From Phycisphaerales bacterium (GTDB taxonomy: Bacteria > Planctomycetota > Phycisphaerae > Tepidisphaerales > Tepidisphaeraceae): a stretch of 44,211 bases of DNA. The position numbers and the translations under genes are program-made. The notes below the pieces were generated by a model, which was not told the origin of the DNA, made no database searches, and saw only the letters and a list, made by a program, of their open reading frames with translations. Positions 34,338-41,385 of this stretch are shown piece by piece; positions within the stretch are counted from its first letter, which is position 1, and each line of letters opens with the position of its first letter. The DNA is taken from NCBI GenBank assembly GCA_028291615.1, contig JAQGHM010000128.1, forward strand, positions 1 through 44,211, read 5' to 3'.

Positions 34338-34544
34338 TCAGGGGAAGTCGTCCGGCGGAGGGCGGTGGCGTTCGCGGACGCCGCGCGCGGAGAGGCCGAA
34401 GCAGATCCCGGCGGCGACGAAATAGAGCGCGATTCGCCAAGTATTGGGCGATGCGGTTTGCGTCATCTCCCGATACGCCTGCCAAACCAGGAGGCCGGCG
34501 AGGATGAGGAATGTGAAAGCGAATCGGGCGAGCCAGCGGGACAT
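34338..34544 (-). CDS. Small two-TM membrane protein
   Basis: This 68-residue protein has two hydrophobic segments, WLARFAFTFLILAGLLVWQA and WRIALYFVAAGICFGLSARG, ending in a hydrophilic RERHRPPPDD tail. It starts 11 bases after the cobA-hemD stop on the same strand, so it is probably in that transcript. No function can be given. Confidence 0.55.
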   Translation of the reverse strand: MSRWLARFAFTFLILAGLLVWQAYREMTQTASPNTWRIALYFVAAGICFGLSARGVRERHRPPPDDFP

Positions 34545-34555
34545 AACGCTCGATG

Positions 34556-36130
34556 TTATCCATTGCCGGCGCGGATGGCGCTGACCAAACCGTCGATGTT
34601 GAACTGATCGGCCTGCACGGTCGGCTCGAGGCCCAGTTCCTTAAGGGTTTGCGTCGTGATGGGGCCGATGCTGGCGAGGCGGATGTTACGAAGCTTGTCG
34701 CGGTAATCGGGCCCAAGCAGCGCGGCGAAGTTTCTCGCGGTGCTGCTACTGGTGAAGGTGATCCAGTGGACGTCGCCGGCATCCAGCGCTTCGAGCAGGG
34801 GGGGCGGCAGACTGGTCGCCGGCTTGGTCTCGTAGACGGGCAGGTCGAGCACCTGGGCGGCGCGGCCTTGCTCCAGTCGCTCGCGGAGGATGGGGCGCGC
34901 AATGTCAGCGCGTAGGAGGAGGAACCGCTTGCCGGCGATCTCGTTGCGGGCGGCGAATTCGTCCGCCAGGGCTTCGGCGACGAAGCGATCGGGGCAGAGA
35001 TCGGGCTGGATGAAGAACTTCTCGCGCAGCGCCGCGGCCGTGGCGCTGCCAATGGCGGCGAACTTCGCCTTGCCGAAGACGCGGACGTCGTGGCCGGTTT
35101 CGAAGAGCCGCCGGCGCGTGTATTCGACGCCGTTGGCGCTGGTGAAGACGATCCAGTCGAAGTCGGCGGCGCTGGCGAGAGCGCGATCGATTGGCGTCCA
35201 GTCGCTGGCGGGGGCGAGTTCGATGGTTGGGGCTTCGATCACATCGGCCCCCAGAGCGGTGAGCTGATCGGTGAGGTCGCTGGCCTGCTGGCGGGTGCGG
35301 GTGACGACGATCGTCTTGCCGAAGAGCGGGCGGGTTTCGAACCAGTTCATCGTTTCGCGCAGGGAAACGACCTGGCCAATGATGGTCAGCGCCGGCGGTT
35401 TCAGGCCAACCTCGCGGACACGATCGGCCAGCGTGCCGACGGTGCCGACGACCGTCTGCTGCTGCGGCCGTGTCCCCCAGCGGATGGCCGCGGCAGGCAT
35501 GTCGGCGGGCATGCCGTTTTCGATCAGCTTGGCGCAAATGCGCGGCAGCGATTTCACGCCCATGTAAAAGGCGACGCACGGCAGCTTGGCGATCACCGAC
35601 CAATCGAGGTCCGACGAACCCGTCGCCGCTTCCCGTCCCTGGGCTTCGGGATCTTTGTACTCCTCTTCCTTCTCGTGGCCGGTGATGAAGGTGAACGAGG
35701 AATTGAAATCGCGGTGCGTGACGGGGATGCCGGCGTATGCGGGCGCGCCGATGGCCGCGGTGATGCCGGGCACGACCTCGAAGCGCAGGCCGGCGGCGGC
35801 GAGCGCTAAACATTCCTCGCCACCGCGGCCGAAGACGAATGGGTCGCCCCCTTTAAGGCGCACGACGCGCTTGCTGGCCTTGGCCTTTTCGATCAGCAGC
35901 GCATTGATCTGGTCCTGCGTCATCGAATGCGACGCGGCTTGTTTCCCGACGTAGATGCATTCGGCCTGGGGGCAATAACTCAGCAGCCGCGGGTTGGCGA
36001 GATAGTCGTAAACGACCACGTCGGCCCGTTCCAATAATTGCACGCCGCGCACGGTTATCAGGCCCGGGTCTCCCGGACCCGCGCCGACGAGGGAGACGAT
36101 CGGGTCGCTGTTGGTCCAACTCGACATCAT
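34556..36130 (-). CDS. cobA-hemD: Uroporphyrinogen-III C-methyltransferase/uroporphyrinogen-III synthase fusion
   Basis: This 524-residue bifunctional tetrapyrrole enzyme has two parts. The N-terminal half (~10-255) is the SAM-dependent methyltransferase that makes precorrin-2: LVGAGPGDPGLITVRG, RLKGGDPFVFGRGGEE, VPGITAAIGAPAYAGIPVTH and FITGHEKEEE. The C-terminal half (~270-520) is HemD, which closes hydroxymethylbilane to uroporphyrinogen III: KTIVVTRTRQQASDLTDQLT, WIVFTSANGVEYTRRRLF, LLLRADIARPILRERLEQGR and WITFTSSSTARNFAALLG. Such CobA-HemD fusions are common. The product feeds haem, sirohaem or cobalamin synthesis. The start is MMSSW at 36130, or the next codon. It is divergent from the PilZ gene. 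Confidence 0.95.
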   Translation of the reverse strand: MMSSWTNSDPIVSLVGAGPGDPGLITVRGVQLLERADVVVYDYLANPRLLSYCPQAECIYVGKQAASHSMTQDQINALLIEKAKASKRVVRLKGGDPFVFGRGGEECLALAAAGLRFEVVPGITAAIGAPAYAGIPVTHRDFNSSFTFITGHEKEEEYKDPEAQGREAATGSSDLDWSVIAKLPCVAFYMGVKSLPRICAKLIENGMPADMPAAAIRWGTRPQQQTVVGTVGTLADRVREVGLKPPALTIIGQVVSLRETMNWFETRPLFGKTIVVTRTRQQASDLTDQLTALGADVIEAPTIELAPASDWTPIDRALASAADFDWIVFTSANGVEYTRRRLFETGHDVRVFGKAKFAAIGSATAAALREKFFIQPDLCPDRFVAEALADEFAARNEIAGKRFLLLRADIARPILRERLEQGRAAQVLDLPVYETKPATSLPPPLLEALDAGDVHWITFTSSSTARNFAALLGPDYRDKLRNIRLASIGPITTQTLKELGLEPTVQADQFNIDGLVSAIRAGNG

Positions 36131-36295
36131 TTCAAGACTTACCCGCGCAGGTGTGAAGGTCTACCCATTTTACGCCGATGAGAATACCGCACCCGCAGCC
36201 CATTGCCAGAGGCGTCCGGAAGTCGGGTGTTCGCTGAACGGAAGCTCGATTGGAAATCGGGTCGGGATGACCAAGGTAAGGCAGGAGCGTCAGTC

Positions 36296-36643
36296 ATGGT
36301 CGCGTTATTGAAGATGCCCAATCGTTTCACGGCCCCCAAAGAGGCAGACCGCCGAATCTTCCCCCGCAAGGAGATCCACGCCCGGATCGAGGGCAAGCGG
36401 ATGGACCACACGCTAAGCGCGTGCCAGCGACCGCACGTGAGCCTCGCCCTGCGCGACCTCTCCGCCGGCGGCCTCTCGGCCATCAGCGACACCCCGCTGC
36501 AGGCAGGCGAGCGCGTAACCGTCTTCTTCCCCCCGCACGGCCTGATGCGCGGCTGGGACGCCTACGGGCGGATCGTCCGTTGCGACAGCAGCACGTTCGG
36601 CTATCGCGTGGCGGTGGAGTTCGATTCCCTGCCGGCGGCGTAG
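36296..36643 (+). CDS. PilZ domain protein (c-di-GMP receptor)
   Basis: This protein of about 115 residues is an almost bare PilZ domain. The c-di-GMP contacts RxxxR (in RRIFPRKE) and DxSxxG (LRDLSAGGLSAIS) are both present, followed by VTVFFPPHG and GYRVAVEFDSL. The start at 36296 is chosen because AGGAG lies eight bases upstream; the frame is open to 36203, but those residues are not PilZ-like. It probably binds c-di-GMP and signals to an unidentified partner. A rho-independent terminator follows at 36698. Confidence 0.88.
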   Translation: MVALLKMPNRFTAPKEADRRIFPRKEIHARIEGKRMDHTLSACQRPHVSLALRDLSAGGLSAISDTPLQAGERVTVFFPPHGLMRGWDAYGRIVRCDSSTFGYRVAVEFDSLPAA

Positions 36644-36697
36644 GCGGACACGGCCGCTCTCGCTCGGGCGGGCAGTACAATTATTTCTTCATTGCGA

Positions 36698-36733
36698 CGG
36701 GGACGACTGGCGGAGGTCGTCTCCGTTCTTTTT
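36698..36733 (+). terminator. Rho-independent terminator after the PilZ gene
   Basis: CGGGGACGAC (36698-36707) pairs with GTCGTCTCCG (36716-36725), with one G-T pair, and is followed by TTCTTTTTTG. A good stem and T-tract, separating the PilZ gene from tatC. Confidence 0.8.
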
Positions 36734-36787
36734 TGTAGGGAACTTCCGGGCGTGGCAAAGCTGATGGTCTCTCCGGCTGAAACCCTC

Positions 36788-36793
36788 TACAAT
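36788..36793 (+). promoter_or_regulatory. -10 box of tatC
   Basis: TACAAT, seven bases before ATG 36801; leaderless arrangement. No clear -35. Confidence 0.5.
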
Positions 36794-36800
36794 TCGCCCT

Positions 36801-37805
36801 ATGTCGTCCGCACCATCCGCTACCGCTGCCGACCTGCCTAAACCCAAGCCCCATTACAACCCCGAAGAGCACCGCATGACCATCGGGGAGCACCTGGAAG
36901 AGCTGCGTAAGCGGCTGTTTCTGGGGGTAGGGGGGTGCATGGTGGCGTTTGTCGTTTTCATGATCCCCAGCATTGGCGAGCACGTCGTCTACTACGTCTG
37001 CAAGCCGCTTTTCATTGCGCTGGCGCGGAACAAGGTCTCGATCCAGATCTACTTCACCGACCCCGCCGAAGTGTTCATGACGTACATCAAGGCGGCCATG
37101 ATCAGTGCCGTCACGATCGCGGGGCCGTGGATTCTCTACCAACTGTGGCTTTTCGTTGCGGCCGGGCTTTATCCGACTGAGCGGAAGTACGTTACGAAGT
37201 ACCTGCCGCTGAGCATCATCCTCTTCGTCACGGGCATTACGTTCCTCTACTTCTACGTGCTGCCGCTGATGCTGGAGTTTTTCATCGGGTTTCACATCGG
37301 CATGCCCATGAACCTGGGGAAGGAGTTCGGATTTCCCCAGGGAGGAAACGGCAGCCCACCGATCGTCTTTCCGATCGTAGACAGCGACCCGGTAAATCCG
37401 ACACCCGGCAGCGTCTGGATCAATGCAACCACGGGGATGTTAAAAATGTGCATCTCGCCGGGCAACTTACGCGTGCTGCCATTCGGGTCGGAGAGCGTGA
37501 CCACGCCGATGATCACGCTGGCGACGTATTTCGAGATGGTCATTGGCCTGCTCCTGAGCTTCGGACTGGCATTCCAGTTGCCGCTCGTGGTCCTAGCGCT
37601 GGTACGGATTGGCATCCTCGAGATCGAAACCCTCAAGAAGATGCGGCGGATCGTCTACTTCATCCTGACGATCATCGCCGCTGTGATCGTGCCCGACGTG
37701 GTGACTGGCATGGTGGCGCTTATGATCCCGCTGATCCTGCTGTACGAGTTCGGGATTTTGCTGGCGTCGTGGGGCCCAAAGAACGGCCAGGCGCTGAAAT
37801 CGTGA
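36801..37805 (+). CDS. tatC: Sec-independent translocase TatC with enlarged periplasmic loop
   Basis: This 334-residue protein has six TM helices and is the receptor of the twin-arginine translocase. The conserved TatC segments are MTIGEHLEELRKRL (signal-peptide-binding N-terminus), FTDPAEVFMTYIK, WILYQLWLFVAAGLYPTERK and FGLAFQLPLVVLAL. After TM3 (ITFLYFYVLPLMLEFFIG) there are roughly 75 residues before TM4 instead of about 15-20. This inserted loop (FGFPQGGNGSPPIVFPIVDS and onward to GSESVTTPM) is Gly/Pro/Asn-rich and would face the periplasm. No tatA or tatB is adjacent. The DUF1501 protein in this window carries a Tat signal and is a likely client of the pathway. Confidence 0.95.
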   Translation: MSSAPSATAADLPKPKPHYNPEEHRMTIGEHLEELRKRLFLGVGGCMVAFVVFMIPSIGEHVVYYVCKPLFIALARNKVSIQIYFTDPAEVFMTYIKAAMISAVTIAGPWILYQLWLFVAAGLYPTERKYVTKYLPLSIILFVTGITFLYFYVLPLMLEFFIGFHIGMPMNLGKEFGFPQGGNGSPPIVFPIVDSDPVNPTPGSVWINATTGMLKMCISPGNLRVLPFGSESVTTPMITLATYFEMVIGLLLSFGLAFQLPLVVLALVRIGILEIETLKKMRRIVYFILTIIAAVIVPDVVTGMVALMIPLILLYEFGILLASWGPKNGQALKS

Positions 37806-37837
37806 TCGGGACGCATCCAAAGCGCTGAAAGCAGCCC

Positions 37838-37865
37838 TCGACAGCGGCCATGCCCCGCATATAAT
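37838..37865 (+). promoter_or_regulatory. Promoter of tRNA-Leu
   Basis: TCGACA (37838-37843), a 16-base spacer and a perfect TATAAT (37860-37865); the start is expected near 37872, about 17 bases before the tRNA. Confidence 0.65.
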
Positions 37866-37888
37866 GCGTCCCGCGCATCACACCGCAC

Positions 37889-37970
37889 GCCCAGGTGGCG
37901 GAATTGGCAGACGCACTACTTTGAGGTGGTAGCGAGGCAACTCGTGCAGGTTCAAGTCCTGTCCTGGGCA
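37889..37970 (+). tRNA. tRNA-Leu (anticodon GAG)
   Basis: GCCCAGG (37889-37895) pairs with CCTGGGC (37963-37969). The D arm is GGCGGAATTGGCAGACGC, the anticodon arm CTACT-TTGAGGT-GGTAG with GAG, then a long variable arm (class II, as expected for Leu) and a T arm with GGTTCAAGTCC. The discriminator is A37970 and CCA is not encoded. An integrase gene follows within 175 bases, so its 3' end may be an attachment site. Confidence 0.95.
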
Positions 37971-37971
37971 T

Positions 37972-37995
37972 AAACCCGTCGCAAGACGGGTTTTT
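37972..37995 (+). terminator. Rho-independent terminator of tRNA-Leu
   Basis: AAACCCGTC pairs with GACGGGTTT around GCAA, and the T run continues to 37995. Confidence 0.85.
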
Positions 37996-38043
37996 CTATG
38001 CGCGGAACCGACGCACACACCGCCACTTACGTCCGAAAAGTCT

Positions 38044-38079
38044 TTAACCCCGTTTTAACCCCGCGCGGCTCTTAACCCC
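38044..38079. repeat. Three TTAACCCC direct repeats beside the integrase
   Basis: TTAACCCC starts at 38044, 38055 and 38072. Short direct repeats next to an integrase gene are often recombinase arm or accessory sites; that role is inferred. Confidence 0.5.
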
Positions 38080-38092
38080 GGAAGCGCTTCCG
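38079..38092. promoter_or_regulatory. 14-base palindrome upstream of the integrase
   Basis: CGGAAGCGCTTCCG is a perfect palindrome about 50 bases before the integrase start; a possible operator. Confidence 0.45.
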
Positions 38093-38143
38093 CTGCGCGC
38101 TTTTGTTCTCTCCGGCGCAGGGCGACGCCTCGGCATTCGGTGC

Positions 38144-39514
38144 ATGGCAAGGGCATTGGAATTGACTTGGGTCGCGAAGCTGAAACGGTGGCGCAAACGC
38201 CGAAAGGTGGACGGCAAGAGCAAGACCTTCTACCTCGGGACCGGCGATGGAAAGCACGACCGCGTGGGCTACGCCCGCGCCTTGGCGAAGTGGCGCGAAA
38301 TTGAAAAGGCGCTCGACCACGCTGAACGCGGCGAGCAGCTCCGTCGCGAATACGAAGAGTGGCGAAACGAACTGATCGCCCGCCCGGCCGTTGACCCGAC
38401 CATCCACGTCGTCGTCAGCATGAGCGAGGTCGATCAGAGCAAGCCGTTGTCGGCGAGCGGAGAACGTTGGCTTGAGGGACGGGCACGGATGGGCGAAGAC
38501 CGCGCCGCGACGACTCCGGCCGCAACGCCGAAAGGGAAGTCACTCGGGGAATGCATCGACGCCTACATCGAAGAGCAGCGCCAGCGCTACGAGCATGGGC
38601 TGAAGTTCCCGAACGCGCCGCAACGCGAGAGAATCAGCGGCGTCCGCTTCATTTCGTACCGCTTCAACGCCCAGGTTCTTCAAGCCGACTGGCGCGACGA
38701 GCCGTTGCCGAAGGACGAGGCGACCCTGGCAGGTCTCATCAAGCGTTTCCGCGACAGCCAGAAGGCGCTAATGGCGGACGGCAAGATCCAGCCGGGAACT
38801 GTGAATGAGCGCATCAAGACGATGCGTCACGTCGTCCGATGGATGCACGACCAATACCTGATCCCCACCCTTCCTCGTCAAATGGTTCACCTGTGCGCGG
38901 CGTACACCGTCAAGACGACCGCCAAGGCGATTGACCTCGACACGATCCATCGGCTTTGGGCGGCGGCAACGCCGCGCCTCAAGACGTACATGGCGCTGGG
39001 CTTAAACTGCGGCTTCTACGTCGGCGACATCGCCTCGCTAGAGTACGACCACATCAAGGACGGCTACATTCTCAAAGACCGGCACAAGACCAACGTGCCG
39101 ACGCGGTTCAAACTCTGGGCGGTGACGAGATCGCTGCTGGGTGAGAACTGCAACGGCAAGGACAAGCTCGCGCTGGTCACTGACGACGGCGGGCCGCTCT
39201 ACTTCATCGACCCCTACGCCAACGGCGGCAAGGGCAAACGATGGTGCAAGATCGAAACGGACCTGCTCGCGCTGCGCAAACGGTTGAAGATCAAGAGCGT
39301 CACGTTCTCGATGTTCCGAGACACGTCCAGCACGAAGATCGAGAGCATCGACCGCACCGTGACGGACCTGTTCGACGGTCACAAGGACGGTCGGATGGCA
39401 AGGTTCTACGTCGATGGCGACAAGATTGACTACGACCGCATGTTCGCGGGGCTGGATGCTGCGCTCGAAGAGCTTGAGAGGTATTATGCGCTCTCAGCGG
39501 GTGAGCTGGGATAG
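38144..39514 (+). CDS. Tyrosine recombinase/integrase (planctomycete type)
   Basis: This 456-residue protein has a basic N-terminus (VAKLKRWRKRRKVDGKSK), a long charged region, a SAM-like core-binding domain (~125-250) and a catalytic domain (~255-440). The catalytic region includes MALGLNCGFYVGDIASLEYD, the beta-hairpin Lys region DRHKTNVPTRF, TFSMFRDTSSTKIES (box II Arg), and FDGHKDGRMARFYVDG (His and the likely Tyr nucleophile). The first catalytic Arg of the canonical family is not evident in the GLNCGF box, and the residue after the box II Arg is Asp rather than His. Planctomycete integrases often share the LNCGF variant. It should integrate and excise the element at the adjacent tRNA-Leu. 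Confidence 0.85.
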   Translation: MARALELTWVAKLKRWRKRRKVDGKSKTFYLGTGDGKHDRVGYARALAKWREIEKALDHAERGEQLRREYEEWRNELIARPAVDPTIHVVVSMSEVDQSKPLSASGERWLEGRARMGEDRAATTPAATPKGKSLGECIDAYIEEQRQRYEHGLKFPNAPQRERISGVRFISYRFNAQVLQADWRDEPLPKDEATLAGLIKRFRDSQKALMADGKIQPGTVNERIKTMRHVVRWMHDQYLIPTLPRQMVHLCAAYTVKTTAKAIDLDTIHRLWAAATPRLKTYMALGLNCGFYVGDIASLEYDHIKDGYILKDRHKTNVPTRFKLWAVTRSLLGENCNGKDKLALVTDDGGPLYFIDPYANGGKGKRWCKIETDLLALRKRLKIKSVTFSMFRDTSSTKIESIDRTVTDLFDGHKDGRMARFYVDGDKIDYDRMFAGLDAALEELERYYALSAGELG

Positions 39515-39544
39515 CACATGGCGTCGAGGCGGCGGGACTAAACG

Positions 39545-40549
39545 ATGAACTTTCAACGGGCATATCGCCTCTCTCAAGCCAACTTTCGTGACAGGTCGGC
39601 GGCCATCAGTCAGCCAGCCCGTGCGGCCACCGACGCTACGGGACAACGGAATCGGCACCTCTTGGCGCTCGGACACGAAGCGGAGAACCTGATGCCGAGC
39701 CTGCGCCGAGCGGACGGTGCGATGGAGTTTTTCGCCCGGCGCAAGATCAAGTGGTGGAAGTCGTCGCGGAGCGGCGACGACTGTTCGCGCGACACGCCGA
39801 CGCGGAATCTCGCTAGCTCCCAGATCGCCTGCGTCAACTTCCTCCTTCCTCTCGCCACCATTCCTCGCGCGTTGGAGGGCATCCTAAAGGTCATTGATGC
39901 GGAAGCATCGAGCGCAGAGGCGCTGGCATACGACGGCTTCAACTCGCTGGTCGAATTTGAATGGGTCGGCCTGCGAGGATCGCTCGAAGGGGCAGCGGCA
40001 ACGCGCGGAGCGAATGTTACGAGCTGTGACGCACTTCTTGCCGCGAAGACAGCCACCGGCCGACGCGGCTACCTCATCGAATGGAAATGCTGCGAGGAAT
40101 ACAAGAGTAAGGAGCCACTGGGCGAAGGCGACTCTGGCGCAACTCGTCGAGGTCGCTACCAGCATCTCTACGACTTGCCCAACTCATCCTTCAACAAGCG
40201 AATTCCAATGGATGATCTGCTGTGGGAGCCGTTCTATCAGCTCATGCGGCTATTTCTGCTCGGTGACAAGATGGTTCGCGAAGGCGAGTTCGGAATCGCT
40301 GATTTCAAAGTCGTCGTCGTCTGTCCCAGCGAAAACACCGGGTATCGAGACCTGATCACGTCACCGCCATTGAAGTCCCGCTTGTCGAGCGCCCAAGGCG
40401 TTACCGATGCGATGCGGACGGCGCTTTGCGTGCCGAGCAAGCTCCAGATCATCTCACAGCGAGATCTCCTCGACGGGCTGCGGAGTTCAACTGTCGCACC
40501 GGCCGTAAGTGAGTGGAGCGACTACCACCGCGACCGTTATGGATGGTAA
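39545..40549 (+). CDS. Putative PD-(D/E)XK restriction endonuclease (PGN_0703-like)
   Basis: This 334-residue protein has a conserved block from ~residue 60: FARRKIKWWKSSRSGDDCSR, NLASSQIACVNFLLPLATIP, LVEFEWVG, TSCDALLAAK and RGYLIEWKCCEEYK. The Asp in CDAL and the Glu and Lys in EWK make a PD-(D/E)XK active site. This order matches a family annotated as PGN_0703-type putative restriction endonucleases. The first ~55 residues look unlike the family and the start could be further in. It lies 30 bases after the integrase on the same strand. With the ParB-methyltransferase at 41386 it could form a restriction-modification pair; that is inference. Confidence 0.75.
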   Translation: MNFQRAYRLSQANFRDRSAAISQPARAATDATGQRNRHLLALGHEAENLMPSLRRADGAMEFFARRKIKWWKSSRSGDDCSRDTPTRNLASSQIACVNFLLPLATIPRALEGILKVIDAEASSAEALAYDGFNSLVEFEWVGLRGSLEGAAATRGANVTSCDALLAAKTATGRRGYLIEWKCCEEYKSKEPLGEGDSGATRRGRYQHLYDLPNSSFNKRIPMDDLLWEPFYQLMRLFLLGDKMVREGEFGIADFKVVVVCPSENTGYRDLITSPPLKSRLSSAQGVTDAMRTALCVPSKLQIISQRDLLDGLRSSTVAPAVSEWSDYHRDRYGW

Positions 40550-40602
40550 CGCCTGAGGTTCCGGGGGAACACTTTCCTTGCTGGCCGCTCTCCACTCGAT
40601 TT

Positions 40603-41166
40603 CTACTGCTTCCGCTCGACACCATGATACCTGTTGTCGGTAACGGTCTTTTTCCACCTTCCGATCTCGCTCGAAGTCATCCGCGGGAACAGGATGGTCT
40701 TGCCGCAACGAATCACTCCGTTAGCGAGGACGAGGTTCTTATCCGATGAAATCGGGAAGGTGAATCCGCGCCACGGCGGCCGGGCGGAATGCGACTCGAC
40801 GGCCCGGTAAATCCCCAGAAGCCGCCACATCGTTTGGCTGGTCTTGAAGTTCAGCCGCGACCCCATCGCTTCGTGAAGCTCCCGCGCACTGGTGACGGTG
40901 CCGACAGCGACGTGCCACATCGCCTCGAACCAAGCGGGCAGCGCAGTCCGCGAGTTGCCGAAGATAGTGAGCGTCTGAAGTCTGACGCGGCGGCGGCAGC
41001 TCTTGCAGTCAAAGATGCCGTCGCGATAGCGCCACCACTGGTCTTCTGCCTTGCAGCTCTGACAGAACCACGTCGGCGCGATCACCTTGCTCAACAACTC
41101 CAAGCAAGATTCTTCAGTTCGCCATGCCAAGCGCCAGCATTTGAGGTTCTTGATCTGCCAATCCAT
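40603..41166 (-). CDS. Zinc-ribbon/HTH protein related to IS1595 transposase N-terminus, no DDE domain
   Basis: This 187-residue protein has two cysteine pairs (FCQSCKAE and FDCKSCRRRVR) that form a zinc ribbon, followed by TIFGNSRTALPAWFEAMWHV, then TSARELHEAMGSRLNFKTSQTMW, the order seen at the N-terminus of IS1595 transposases. Where the DDE nuclease should begin it instead ends with ~50 other residues (SSDKNLVLANGVIRCGKTIL). No catalytic triad is possible in this length. It may be a truncated transposase or a domesticated DNA-binding regulator. It is transcribed against the nuclease and diverges from the ParB-methyltransferase, with an inverted repeat in the shared intergenic region, which favours the regulator reading. 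Confidence 0.65.
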   Translation of the reverse strand: MDWQIKNLKCWRLAWRTEESCLELLSKVIAPTWFCQSCKAEDQWWRYRDGIFDCKSCRRRVRLQTLTIFGNSRTALPAWFEAMWHVAVGTVTSARELHEAMGSRLNFKTSQTMWRLLGIYRAVESHSARPPWRGFTFPISSDKNLVLANGVIRCGKTILFPRMTSSEIGRWKKTVTDNRYHGVERKQ

Positions 41167-41198
41167 CGGGTCGCCCGCGAAGTCGGAGTCAGTAGGCG

Positions 41199-41220
41199 GC
41201 TAAGGCTGGAGTAACTTAGC
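41199..41220. promoter_or_regulatory. Inverted repeat between divergent HTH and methyltransferase genes
   Basis: GCTAAG (41199-41204) and CTTAGC (41215-41220) flank ten bases, 33-54 bases upstream of the HTH protein's ATG. The position fits an operator. Confidence 0.45.
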
Positions 41221-41385
41221 GGTCTGCCCGAGGCGGCACAACCGCATTCCCCTCGCGTCCGGCGAACGAACCTAAGTCCTCCCGTTCCATTGGCTTCCCT
41301 GCCCAACAGGACGCTCAGAAGCGATGGGAAGCCCCTGCGCCAGCCTCGCTATCACCCGGATGAAAGTCGGCGGCGGGAAGGGGGC

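Noticed and set aside
41290-41385. TTG start giving 32 extra residues to the ParB-methyltransferase
   Set aside because: The ATG at 41386 has a strong ribosome site and the extra residues look random.
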